DNA from: Physcomitrium patens | Lineage: Eukaryota > Streptophyta > Bryopsida > Funariales > Funariaceae | Reading direction: 5' to 3' | Assembly (NCBI RefSeq): GCF_000002425.4 | Contig: NC_037273.1 | Coordinates: 5,888,521-5,952,520, forward strand | DNA length: 64,000 nt | In this document: one piece after another, positions 1 to 10,225 of the stretch | Layout of the letters: every line of letters starts with the position of its first letter | How positions within the stretch are numbered: position 1 is the first letter of the stretch | Program-made: the position numbers and the translations under genes | The notes under the pieces: model-generated | Seen by the model: only the letters and a program-made list of their open reading frames with translations | The model's database searches: none | What the model was told of the DNA's origin: nothing

Positions 1-645
1 TCTAAAAATTTGCATATTAATTTTTTAACAATTCAAACATATTTTTTATTGATGCTTATTCAAAAATGTTTGAATTGACATTAATATTAATACCAATAAC
101 TATATTAAAAGATTTTTTTAATCTATCTCAAATCTATTACTTTGACTAAGTATCATTTGTTGGCCTTGATTATGAATTATATTTACAACAAAGATTGGTT
201 TAAAATACTAATTTTGAATATTTTTATACAAACTAAGCTAAATAGTATATTTTTTTATCTATCACATCTTCATAAATAAAAAAGACATAATAGATTATAT
301 TTGGGTCCTTTCCTACATTTGTAATATTTGTGCCAACAAGTGTGTCTTAAAAGTCATTATCATAGTCATTAAAGAGCCAACACTTCTTTTGCTTGTGGCA
401 TATTGAAAGAATGTGCTTTTTAATTACAAAAAAATTATTAAAATAAAAAATAATAGTTATGAAAGGCATGAATATGCCTTTATTAGATCAATTTTTAATT
501 CTAAAAATATACCAAAATGCATAGAATACCTTAAAGAAATAGATTATCTTATAATAAAAAATTTATAATAGTATAAATAAGTAGTTGCTTGCATCTTTGA
601 AATAAGTCAATATTATAAATGGAAAGAAATTATATTACATTAAAT

Positions 646-707
<62 letters not shown>

Positions 708-1083
708 GTCATTAAATTATTTATATACCATCCAATAATAAATAGTACATATTATATAATATATTTTTCCTTCTGAATTATTTGCACAAGTATTGATTTT
801 TACAATCAAGTTGATTAATCAAGAATATTAATTTTTGGCATTAGTAACAATCAATAATCTATTGCAATCATGTTGAATAAAGCTAGAAATTTATATATTG
901 CTTCATTATAAGATGACAACTACTACAAGCTTAAATAATTTTAATAACATTTACACATATTAGATGAAAAACACTTGTTGTAGTTGCTATTGCAACAAAT
1001 AAAAGTACCCACACATGTAATATACATCAATATATAAAAAGCTTCAATGCTTGCCAATCCAAAATTAATTAATCTCAAAGAAC
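1..1083. other. AT-rich sequence without a recognised gene
   Basis: No open frame of useful length and no protein or RNA gene signature is visible on either strand. The only clear structure is a (TA)n microsatellite at about 650-706, broken once by an AAA interruption. This is probably decayed transposon or intergenic DNA. Confidence 0.6.
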
Positions 1084-1345
1084 TGTCAAAGAATTCAAAG
1101 AATGTAAATAAATAAGTGAAACTTATATTAAAGAAATATGATTAATTTTTTTAAAGTATGTATATATATTTAAGATAAAATTAGAATGCATATTGTCAAA
1201 GACTAAAATTCCAAAGATTCTTAAAATTAGTCCAGAAGCAAGAAAAGAAAAGACTAGAGTGAATAAGACCTCAATTTTACCTCCACATACACTATCTAGC
1301 AAAGAGCTATGTAGTAACACTATCATACTGGAAGTAGCATAATAT
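1084..1345 (-). repeat. LTR fragment of chromovirus family 1 (minus)
   Basis: The stretch aligns by eye with the U5/R half of the family-1 LTR read on the minus strand. It starts with a TGTCAAAG end and contains the counterpart of 'agaatggctattgcc' and of the promoter-proximal segment around the LTR TATA box. It is cut before the U3 half. It is heavily AT-shifted relative to the complete element at 8460-14829, so it is an old insertion remnant. Confidence 0.65.
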
Positions 1346-1389
1346 ATAAAAATTATATAAAAAATTATAAAAGTTTGGATTTTAATTTT

Positions 1390-1424
1390 TAAAAATAAAA
1401 TAAAATAAAATAAAATAAAATATT
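1390..1424. repeat. (AAAAT)n microsatellite
   Basis: Several tandem AAAAT/AAATA units. The same unit recurs at 27907-27930, 58962-58986 (the LINE tail) and 61041-61065, so it may mark old LINE 3' tails. That is inference. Confidence 0.7.
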
Positions 1425-1599
1425 ATTTTAATTTATTTAAGTTTTTAGTTTAAATTTTGTAATTAAAAATATAATTTGTAGGATTTATTAGGAAGGAATT
1501 CACAAAGGCATTGGTGTCAAAGATATAATATTTTAACTTTTAGACCATCCCATGTGGATGAATAAGGCAAATTGATAGAGGAATTCATATCTATTGATT

Positions 1600-2350
1600 G
1601 AAGGTTATTTTCAATGGAACTTCAAGATATTATCTATAATCATATTACAATTTGAAGCCACTTTAGGATAGGCAATCAAAGTTCAAAGGTTATAATTTTT
1701 TAGATTGTATTAAAAGGCTAGAATTTTCATGCAAAAACTAAAAAGTTTGCAATTTTTATAAGAGATAAATGGGTGCTTGAAGTTAAGGTCTTAAAATTGT
1801 ATCTATTGCCATTCTTTTTGAATACAAAGAGTTTTGTGAGAGCTTTTGAAGATCAAAAATTAACTAAAGGAGCTTCATTTTATATAAAAGAATGAATAAA
1901 TTATAATTTGGAATGAAGGAGAAAGAGTTGTTGGAAGTTAGTGCATCAAAATTAGAGTTTGTAAGTAAATTCTTTTCATGGAGGTTTTTGGTTTGGGCCA
2001 TATCTTAAGTTTGTAGATGAATTTGTGGCTCAAAATTTTCACAAGTATAGACGATTATGTTAAGAAATAATATATAAAATTTCATGATATTTAAATGTTG
2101 GATTTTTGAAGTATGGTGGATTTAATATGCACATGTCTAAAAATTGATATGTTTAGCACCTGCTAAAAATTAGGCTATATCTGAAGATCTATAATAAATT
2201 TTTAATTGATTTTTTTTGTAAAAGTAGTTAAGGATATTAATTAATCTATAGAAAAATTTAAGTCTAATTGAAAAATTTAAATTAGAAGTTATTGAACAAT
2301 ACAGATTTGAAAGAAATCTCCATAAGAATAGAAGTGATTTAGGAATATCT
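1600..2350 (+). repeat. Unidentified repeat, plus arm of an inverted pair
   Basis: This segment matches, imperfectly but over several hundred bases, the reverse complement of about 2830-3480. Shared landmarks in order are 'gaagttaaggtctt' against 'caaagttaaggtgtt', 'ggctcaaaattttcac' against 'ggctcaaaacttttaa', and a 'cacctgctaaaa' against 'cacctgctagga' block. No coding frame is visible. It may be two oppositely oriented solo LTRs or the arms of a foldback element; I do not recognise the family. Confidence 0.5.
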
Positions 2351-2829
2351 AGTCACATCTTGGGAATTTTTATACATTAAAGACTTATATATTTGAATTA
2401 ATTTTCTTCATAAAAATAAAATATAAATAAGATTTGTGTTTTATAAACTTAAATTTTTTTTAAGCAATTAGTGCCAAATAGAAGCCTAGTGCTTTTTTGA
2501 CACTGTCATTTGGCATGATTTGTAATTTGAAAATATACTGGATATCTAGCTATAGGGAGTTTAATTGTAACTTATTGGCTAATCTCCAATAAGTAATTAA
2601 TTCCACCTTTAACTTATATACAAAGTCTTAGTTTCCAAAACCTCTTTACTTTATATAAAATGCCCAAATTATAAACAAATCTATTAAAACATGTTTTTCT
2701 TGCAAATAATTTCTTCTTCTCAAATTTTAGAAAATCATATCTTTTGATCCAATTATTCAATTTTTCTAAATTTTTTACATAATTTATCTATTATTCTTAA
2801 GCTTTACTAGAAAAAAAATTGTAAAATTG

Positions 2830-3480
2830 CTACCAATCTTTTGACATCTTTGAAATCCTAGCAGGTGTTCTAAATCCTAACTTACAAGCACCTAAGCACT
2901 ATTTTCTTTATATCTCAAAAATAAAAAACTCAAATGCTACAAAATATATTTATAAAGTTTATTAATGACTATACACATTCTTAAAAGTTTTGAGCCAAAA
3001 TCTCATCAAATTGCTCAAGATATAGCTTAAAATACAACCACTAGTGAATTGGATCACTCACTACCCTTAGATTTGGAAGTGTTGACTTCAACCTCTAATA
3101 TCTCCTTTATTTAAACTTAGAATCCATCAAATAGTATGCCAAAAGTTTAGCCAAAAAAGTGCTCTCTCCAATCCCAGTTTTTGATCATTTATTGCTTTGT
3201 ATATGCGCATGTTATATCCAAAAGAGTGATAGTAGGTACAAAAATCAACACCTTAACTTTGAGCGCCTATATCTCTTTCATATAAATTTCAAATCACACA
3301 AAATTTACACCAAAACCATAGCCAAAAACCTAAACTTGCTGATCTTAGCCTCCAAAGCTCAAATGGCTCCGAAAGAATAATCCTAATTCCTAATAAGGCC
3401 TCAGGCAGCCTCCTTGAAGTCCATTGGGCATGATTTGTGGCCAATAGGAATGGAGATTTTCATCATCTATCTCCATTCAT
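2830..3480 (-). repeat. Unidentified repeat, minus arm of an inverted pair
   Basis: Counterpart of the plus arm at about 1600-2350, separated from it by roughly 500 bp of AT-rich spacer. This arm is less AT-shifted and keeps more CpG and GC than its partner. The 73-codon open frame at 3159-3380 lies inside the repeat and resembles no protein I know, so it is treated as chance. About 3480-3890 shows nothing recognisable. Confidence 0.5.
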
Positions 3481-3892
3481 TCATATGGATGCCCTAACTT
3501 CTCTTTTTGCTTCCAAGATCCCTCTCTAATCCTTTTTCTAATAAGATTTATATAATTTATGCCCTAAACATCAAATAAAAGAATCAAAATAAAACTTCAA
3601 GAGTCACCAATGTCTAATAATAGTGATTTTAAATATTTAAAATTTATTATCAACCAAAATTAATCTTAATAGCCACTATCAAAAAAAATAAATTTGTGCA
3701 AATTCTAATAGTAGTTCTTTTAAAAAACCTCTTTTTTAAAATAGTAATCTAACTACATTCTACAACCAATTAAAATCCATTAACATGGCTCTTACCATGT
3801 TACTTAGTAAATCATATATCAAACATATAAACACAATATTTTTACATGGTAGCTCAACTACAACACAATAACACAAACTCTTTCTACTAAAA

Positions 3893-4145
3893 TAAAGTTT
3901 TATAGAACCTCCAATATTTCTTCAACTTATAAGACACATGTCTAACTTGCAAGGCAAGTTTTTCAAATGTGTGCTACATAGCCAACTTATATCATAAGTG
4001 GCCAACATATATAAAATATGGCCAACTTTTTGGCCAAATAATCAACATATCAATTACATATAGAAAGATATAAATTTCAAATTATATCTATGAAGCGTCT
4101 AATGATATTGTATATAAAATATTAATAATATTTACTTCTATTTTT
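3893..4145 (-). repeat. LTR fragment of chromovirus family 1 (minus)
   Basis: The sequence aligns with the U3 part of the family-1 LTR on the minus strand: the 'acttgcaaggcaag' block, the repeated 'gccaacttat' motifs and the 'tatgaagc' block in the expected order. It is probably the 3' LTR (in element sense) of the truncated copy that follows at 4146-5190. Confidence 0.6.
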
Positions 4146-5190
4146 ATTTAATTTTATTTAATTCTTTTTATTAAATAATTTTTAATTTTAATTATATTTA
4201 AGACATCATCTTCCATTTCTCTCTTTTTTAAAAATAAATTCTATAAAGAGAGATGATTATGTATTAATAAAATTCACAATACAATAATTATATTTTTTAT
4301 ATAATTTGATCTTTGATCCTTTCTTACATACATAAAATATGCAATAGATATTTATAGATTTTATTAGATATAATCAATAAGCAACTAAATTGATTTATTT
4401 ACAAATAAAAAATGGTCTAAATTTATAATAATCTAACTTATTATAAAGTCGAGTAATTCATTATCCATTTCTTTATTTCATATTATAATACATAAAAAAA
4501 TTGATTACTGAATGTAGCATTATTTTACTTGATATCATTTATAAGTTGTTAAAATTATAAAGTATATAATATTATTAATTAATTGATTTGATATAAAATA
4601 TAAATTTTATTGGTTTCAATATAAATTACATTTTATTTTTTTATATAGATCAAAATCTAGCAAAAATAGCCTTTAAATTATCAAAAATTAGATTAAATTA
4701 TTTTTAAAAAATATAAATCATTATAAAGAAGTAAGTAAAAATAATATTCTAATAAACTTAATTTGTAATTTTAAAGTATGATAATTTTAAAATTAAAGCT
4801 CAATTATAATTTTTATTTTTTGATAAATCCTTGAAATTTTGATCTTGTAACATCAAACTTCTTAAGAAAGATAATTCTTAATAATTTGATGCTTGAATAA
4901 TATTTAATTATAAGAAAAGAAAAATAATTTAACATATTTTTTAAAAGAGCTCCAATCATGTCTATATCTTCACTTCTTGCTAATTTTTTTATTCATTATA
5001 GAGGTAAAATGAATGGATGCATCAAAAGCATCAACTTTCTTATTTGGCCATTATATTCTTCAATCAAACAAATTCTATTATAACAACACAATATAAAAGA
5101 ACATGCCTACTATCACTCAAGATAAATAATAGATAAGATTCAAAAATAAATAAATTCTTAAAAAATAATGTTAATTTAAAAATAGGTAAT
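4146..5190 (-). pseudogene. Internally deleted family-1 chromovirus copy H
   Basis: At 4200-4270 there is a decayed polypurine tract and the end of the extra 3' ORF. At 4290-4450 a block matches the integrase C-terminal region of copy B (around 21400-21500). The chromodomain and most of pol are missing between them. Further right the sequence is too decayed to assign, but it runs straight into the LTR at 5191, which suggests that copy H and copy A share that LTR. All reading frames are broken by many stops. Confidence 0.45.
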
Positions 5191-5722
5191 TATCAAAGAT
5201 ATGAATATCAAAGAACCAAAAATTCAATATACTCTTATGCAATTCAGAAAGAATAGATATTCACTTAAAATTAATATAATATTGAAACTGGAATGACTAT
5301 TATCAAAGACAATAAGATAAGAAAGTTTTAAAACAAGACTAAAGATAAAAAAGTATTAAAAAAGAGAAGATGGCTTCACTCTTACCTCCACATATATCAT
5401 ATAACTAAAAGCTATGTAACAACATTCTGTAGGATCTTTGATACATATCTAATTTGAAAGACATGTGTCTTAACTTAGAAGACAAGTTTCTTATATGAGT
5501 GCCTTATTGTTAGTTTGTACCATAAGCTTTTAATACATGCAACACCTAGTTAATTTATTGGCTAAGTTTCTAACCTAGTAATCATCTATAAATATGTATA
5601 AAGGTGAAATTCAATCTATAAAGCTTCTAAAAAGCTTTTCTAAAAGATATTAATAAACTAACTTAATTTTATTTATTCATAATATCTAAATAACTATTAG
5701 AATAAATATAGATATCTATAAA
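5191..5722 (-). repeat. Family-1 LTR, 3' LTR of copy A
   Basis: Nearly full length (about 530 bp against 552 bp). It aligns end to end with the minus-strand LTR, including the 'gaatgactattatcaaagac' block, the 'ggcttcactcttacctcc' promoter-proximal block and the TATA region. It sits directly left of the polypurine tract and extra ORF of copy A, and directly right of copy H. Confidence 0.7.
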
Positions 5723-5772
5723 ATTATCCTCATCTCTCCCATTTTAAAAATGAATTCCATAAGGAGTAATAA

Positions 5773-6197
5773 TTATATGTTGAAAAAGTCAAAGATTCAA
5801 CCAATTGTATTTGCTACATACTTTGATGTTTATTTTCTTTGAAGGTAATTGATAGGTTGTCTGAGCTATCAATAATATTTCCTTCAAGAGCGGAAAGACA
5901 ATCTTATTATTTGATCATTATTAAGGCCTTTGTAACTTCTTTCAAATAAAATATTTGTAATACCATTATAAGTCGTTCCTCCCTTCAATAAAATCATTAA
6001 ACATTAAGAGTCTCTTCTAAGGTCATGATACCAAACGCATTGTATGTTACCATTTATTTAAAAAAAAAAACATGTTATTTTTAAAAGTCTTCATGTCAAT
6101 TATTTCTTCTTAAAGGTTGTAATAATTGTAATATATTATCTAATAAATTAATAAACAACAGCTCTTAAGTTGAATCTGTTAATTGTTACTTTTTCAC
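5773..6197 (-). pseudogene. Extra 3' ORF remnant of copy A
   Basis: Homologue of the ORF at 13814-14236. Read on the minus strand, the start codon has become GTG at 6195-6197 and the stop is TAA at 5773-5775. Several internal stops have appeared, all explicable by transitions. The span is 425 bp against 423 bp in the young element, so length is nearly preserved despite heavy decay. It lies between the LTR and the chromodomain remnant, the same position as in the other copies. Confidence 0.6.
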
Positions 6198-8454
6198 TTT
6201 TTTAAGTATACAGAAAGTACAAACAAGGATAGAAGATTAAATACAATATTTTTGAGCTATATTTTTTTTATAACAAAGATTCATTATCCTTCATCTTGAT
6301 TTTGATGGATGTCGTCAATGATAAGCATCAACTTTCTTTGTTGCATTTATAAGATTTTTTATTAGTTTCTATGTACATTCTCTAATATTATATTTGTACT
6401 AATGAATAAGATATTCTAAATTATTTTTACATTTCCTTGAATCTAAGACTTTTTCAACCTCATACTCTTGGTTAATATTTACTTTTATAAGAAGAGGTGG
6501 CATTTTTCATCTTTATGATATATCTGTTATCTTGTATGGCTAAAAAAAAAAATACATGGAACATAAGATGAATCTTCATAGACTCTAGTAGGTACAATCA
6601 ATAAGCAATTGGATTAATCTATTCATACATAAAAAATGATTCAAGTCTAAAATAATTTAACTTATCATAAAGATAAATAATCTTGATATTATATTAAAAT
6701 AACCATACCTTATTGCCAATATAGAATTAAAAATATTTCTTGCAATAAGTATCTAAATTGATCTTTTTTAGTTCTTGAATTTCTTTTAGTTGCGCATTTA
6801 TTGTTACATGTAGCTTTGATAAAAAATTTGCTAAATCTTCTACCTTAGGATTATTAATTTCTTAAAAATCAAAAGTATGAAGTTGTGGATGATAACCATA
6901 ATTAGTAAAAAAAGATATTTATTGAATAGAAGAATGTATTGTATTATCACAAGCAAATTCTATCAATAATAAAAAAAATTGTCAAATTATCTTGTTGGTA
7001 GTTGATGTTATACCTCAAATACTACTTCAAAATTTTATTCACTTGCTTTGTTTGGCCATCAATTTGAAGATGGAAAGCCAAAGATAGTTTTATGTCCATC
7101 TTTAGAATCTTGAAAAGAATTTTTTAAAATCTTCAAACAAATTATATCTTCTTATTCAATATAATATCATTTGACAATCTATAATAGTGATAGATGTTGT
7201 TTAAAAAAATTTAGCAAAAAAACTAAGATTAGAAGATCTATAATAAAGTCTATAAAAACAAAAGTCTATGATTGTTTTGAAATAGATAATGGCTGAAGAA
7301 GACCATACAATCGATGATGAGAAGTTTTTGATTTTAAATAAATATCATATGATTATACAAAGTTTTTAATAGCCTTCTAAATTTAAAGGTACTAAAAATC
7401 TATAGATATTAGTTCCGAAGTTTTATTGTATTTAAAATGTCTGGCTACTAAAAAGTCATGAGGAGCTTGAAGAATGCATAGTCATGCTTTGTCTTTTGGA
7501 ATGTATAATCGTCTTTCAAAATAAAATAAATTATTCTTAAATTCAAACTTAGAAATATTTTAAGACTTAAAAAAAATCCTTAATATCTTAAATAAGAAGA
7601 TTAGAGGATATATTCAATTGAACTTGCTTGAGAAAGGTTGAATCAATTGTTAATGTTAATTTTATTACTCAAAGATGAAAATTCTTTGGCTTCAAGAAAA
7701 TTATTCTTTATTGATCAAAAGATGTATTTTTTTTTGATATAAAATAACAATATCTAAAAATAAAATTATATAAATCTTATTATTTTTTATTTTGATAAGT
7801 TATTTTGAAATCAAAACTTGATAAAAATAGACTCTAATAAATTAGATAATTATTTAAAATACGTGTCAACATGAAGTATTTAAGGTTTTTGTGATCCATA
7901 TATATATAATGATTGAATTGGAAGTACCTTCTAGATAATTATGCTATTTTTAAAATAAATCCATGATTTTCAAGAAGCTCTATATTGTAGACCTTATAAT
8001 TAATCTCAATTGTTGAAAAGTTTGTAAAAAAGATAGCTACCAAAAGGATCTTATTATCTACTTCTATTTATAATAATAACACATTTATAGTAAAACTTGA
8101 TGCGTCTATTTTTATAAAAAATTACCATAAAAAAATCAATATAAAATAACATTAGTATAAAAATAAATGATGTCTTTAAAGCTTCAAAATATGCTTCAAC
8201 TTTTTTTCTCTACTCAAATTTTTCTTTACATGTTAAATGTATAAGAGCCATAATTTGAAAAAAAAAAAATTGATAAAGATCTCATAATAATTGGAAAATT
8301 TCAAAAAATATTCTACATCTTTGATTGTTTTTGGAATCTTTCAATTCATGATAGTTTGAACTTTTTTAAGATCCATTATTAGGCCATCATTTGAAATGAT
8401 ATATTCCAAAAAATAAATTTAAATAGTATGAAATATGCACTTTTTCATCTTAGT
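6198..8454 (-). pseudogene. Family-1 copy A pol remnant (chromodomain to RT)
   Basis: Reading right to left, the minus strand gives decayed RT thumb/RNase H (about 7650-8454), integrase (about 6700-7650) and chromodomain (about 6290-6520). The match to the complete element is clear at the nucleotide level: for example, the reverse complement of the MDSKK segment lies near 8370-8410. Many stops and small indels are present. The copy is interrupted at 8454/8460 by the complete element and resumes at 14835. Confidence 0.6.
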
Positions 8455-8459
8455 GTATA

Positions 8460-9011
8460 TGTCACGGCCATAATCATGTAAGCTAATAATTACATATAGA
8501 AATAGGTAGAAGTAAGAAAAAGTAGATAAAAGTAAGTTAATTCTATAATATTTAATATGAAAGCTTTCTAGAAACTTCTTAGATGCTGTTTTGACTTCAT
8601 AGGTGTCTTTAATTGACTTTTTGGATTAGAAACGTGGTCAACAAGTTGGCCATGTGCCACACATGTTGTTAGCTTGAAGATCAAGCTAACTATGTGGCCC
8701 ACACGTAGAAAAACTTGCCTTGTAAGTCAAGGCATGTGTCCTACAAAGTCAACACATATTGGAGGTCCTATAGAACGTCGCCACGTAGCCCCTAGTTAGA
8801 TAGTATATATAGAGACAAGAGTGAAGGCTTCTTCACTCTTGTCAACTCTTTTCTTGCTTCTAGTCCAGGTTCAAGAGTCTTTAGTTTCTTGTCTTGTGGC
8901 AATAGCCATTCTAGTTTCGTTTTAATATACCTACTTGTTTATATTTTGACTTATTATATCGAGATAGCCTTTTTGTGTATATTTTCCCTCATCGAGTCTT
9001 TGTCCTTGACA
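8460..9011 (+). repeat. 5' LTR of the complete chromovirus
   Basis: Starts TGTCACGG and ends CCTTGACA. It contains a TATA-like element at about 8804-8812. A perfect 10-bp inverted repeat with a 3-nt loop lies upstream at 8668-8690, and a perfect 13-bp one with a 4-nt loop immediately follows the TATA box (8814-8843). About 17 differences separate it from the 3' LTR. Confidence 0.95.
8804..8843 (+). promoter_or_regulatory. LTR TATA box followed by a perfect 13-bp hairpin
   Basis: TATATATAG is followed, beginning 2 nt later, by GACAAGAGTGAAG, loop GCTT, then CTTCACTCTTGTC. A transcript starting 25-30 nt below the TATA box would begin inside or next to this stem. The same hairpin, with loop variants, is recognisable in the solo LTR (15055-15095), copy B's LTR and, more decayed, copies D and F. 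Promoter use is inferred from position. Confidence 0.6.
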
Positions 9012-9030
9012 GATTGACAAGAGTACACTT

Positions 9031-9044
9031 ACAATATCAGAGCT
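9031..9044 (+). other. Primer-binding site (initiator Met-tRNA type)
   Basis: The bases 'atatcagagct' match most of the common plant retroelement primer site TGGTATCAGAGC, which pairs with the 3' end of initiator methionine tRNA. It lies about 20 nt after the LTR end rather than directly against it. The first bases of the usual motif are changed. Confidence 0.6.
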
Positions 9045-9220
9045 TTATTTTTTCTTGAGTAACAGTGGATTACCCCTTTCTCTTGACAAGACATAAGCGT
9101 ATTAGAAGTTTGCGGATTACCCACTTCTAAACTGATATTGTTCTTAGTATCTTCTTTGTTATCAAGTCTTTCTTTTCTTTTGTCTTGAGCAATATCAAAC
9201 AAATTTTTCTTAGTGTCATT

Positions 9221-10225
9221 ATGATAGAGCTTGTTGAAATGAAGAGTGCAATGGCACAAATGCAAGAGCAAATGAGGGAGTTAATGCTTGCGATGCATCA
9301 ACTCAATTCACCAATACATGAAAGAACAAGAATAGCAGAAAGTGGAGATATAGAGATGATCGGAGCTGCTTCAACATCTACAACAAATCATGTTCCTTCT
9401 CCAATTGTACAACACCCTATAAGCACTAGAGAACCAAGAATTGCCTTACTTGAGAAATTTGATGGTACGAGATCTAAATTTCGAGGGTTCATCAATCAAG
9501 TACAATTGGCAATTGAACTTCAACCGCAAAGCTATCCAACTCCAGGATCACAAGTTAGATTTATTGGCACTATACTTTCTGGTTCTGCATTATCGTGGTT
9601 TTGGTCTTTTCTTGAACAACGAAATCCAATATTGGACAATTTGGAAGCTTTTTTGGCGGAGTTTCGATCTATGTATGGTGAACACGATGCAACTCGTCTT
9701 GCAACAAATAAGATCCGAATTCTGCGACAAGAAAATCGCTCAGTAACAGTATATGCTTCACAATTTCGACAACTTTCAATTGACATCAAGTGGGATGATG
9801 TTGCACTCATAAGTCAATTTCTTTATGGATTGCAATACGAAGTAAAGAAATTGATGCTCAACTTACCTGATCCTCAAACTTTGAGTCAAGCAATCGATTT
9901 TACGGTAAAATGTGATAATCGACTTTTCAAATTTCGATCCGAGAATCATTCACGGGAACCTCAACGTTATTACTCAATGGCAACATCAACATCTTTGCCA
10001 AACGTACATTCAGAACTAGAAGACATGCAAATTGACGTGGTACGTTTTAAACCCCTAACTGAGCAAGAAAAGATTCGTCGTCGTCAAGAAGGATTATGTT
10101 TATATTGCGGAGAACCTAAGCACACTACTCAACATTATCCAAAGAAACGACGCAACTATAAAATGAGGGGTACGACGGTCAAAGAAGACAACATGTCGGA
10201 AAACGGATTCGTCGAGCTACAATAG
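9221..10225 (+). CDS. gag: Gag polyprotein of the complete chromovirus
   Basis: Structural capsid/nucleocapsid protein that packages element RNA. The first ATG is at 9221, giving 334 codons; the frame is open upstream to 9185 but without an ATG. The N-terminal 30 residues are Met/Gln-rich and probably helical, followed by a Ser/Thr/Pro-rich stretch. The retrotransposon-gag core runs from about residue 80 (EKFDGTRSKF) to 240. Near residue 300 is one zinc knuckle, CLYCGEPKHTTQHY, where the usual last Cys is Tyr. That CCHY form also occurs in copy F (about 54050-54090). The frame is intact, unlike pol. It ends TAG at 10223-10225 and pol continues in the -1 frame. The N-terminus differs from the gag N-terminus of copies A, D, F and G. 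Confidence 0.9.
   Translation: MIELVEMKSAMAQMQEQMRELMLAMHQLNSPIHERTRIAESGDIEMIGAASTSTTNHVPSPIVQHPISTREPRIALLEKFDGTRSKFRGFINQVQLAIELQPQSYPTPGSQVRFIGTILSGSALSWFWSFLEQRNPILDNLEAFLAEFRSMYGEHDATRLATNKIRILRQENRSVTVYASQFRQLSIDIKWDDVALISQFLYGLQYEVKKLMLNLPDPQTLSQAIDFTVKCDNRLFKFRSENHSREPQRYYSMATSTSLPNVHSELEDMQIDVVRFKPLTEQEKIRRRQEGLCLYCGEPKHTTQHYPKKRRNYKMRGTTVKEDNMSENGFVELQ

Noticed and set aside
9029..9810. Overlapping short frames on both strands over gag
   Set aside because: They are shadows of the gag frame; only gag shows domain homology and conservation in other copies.
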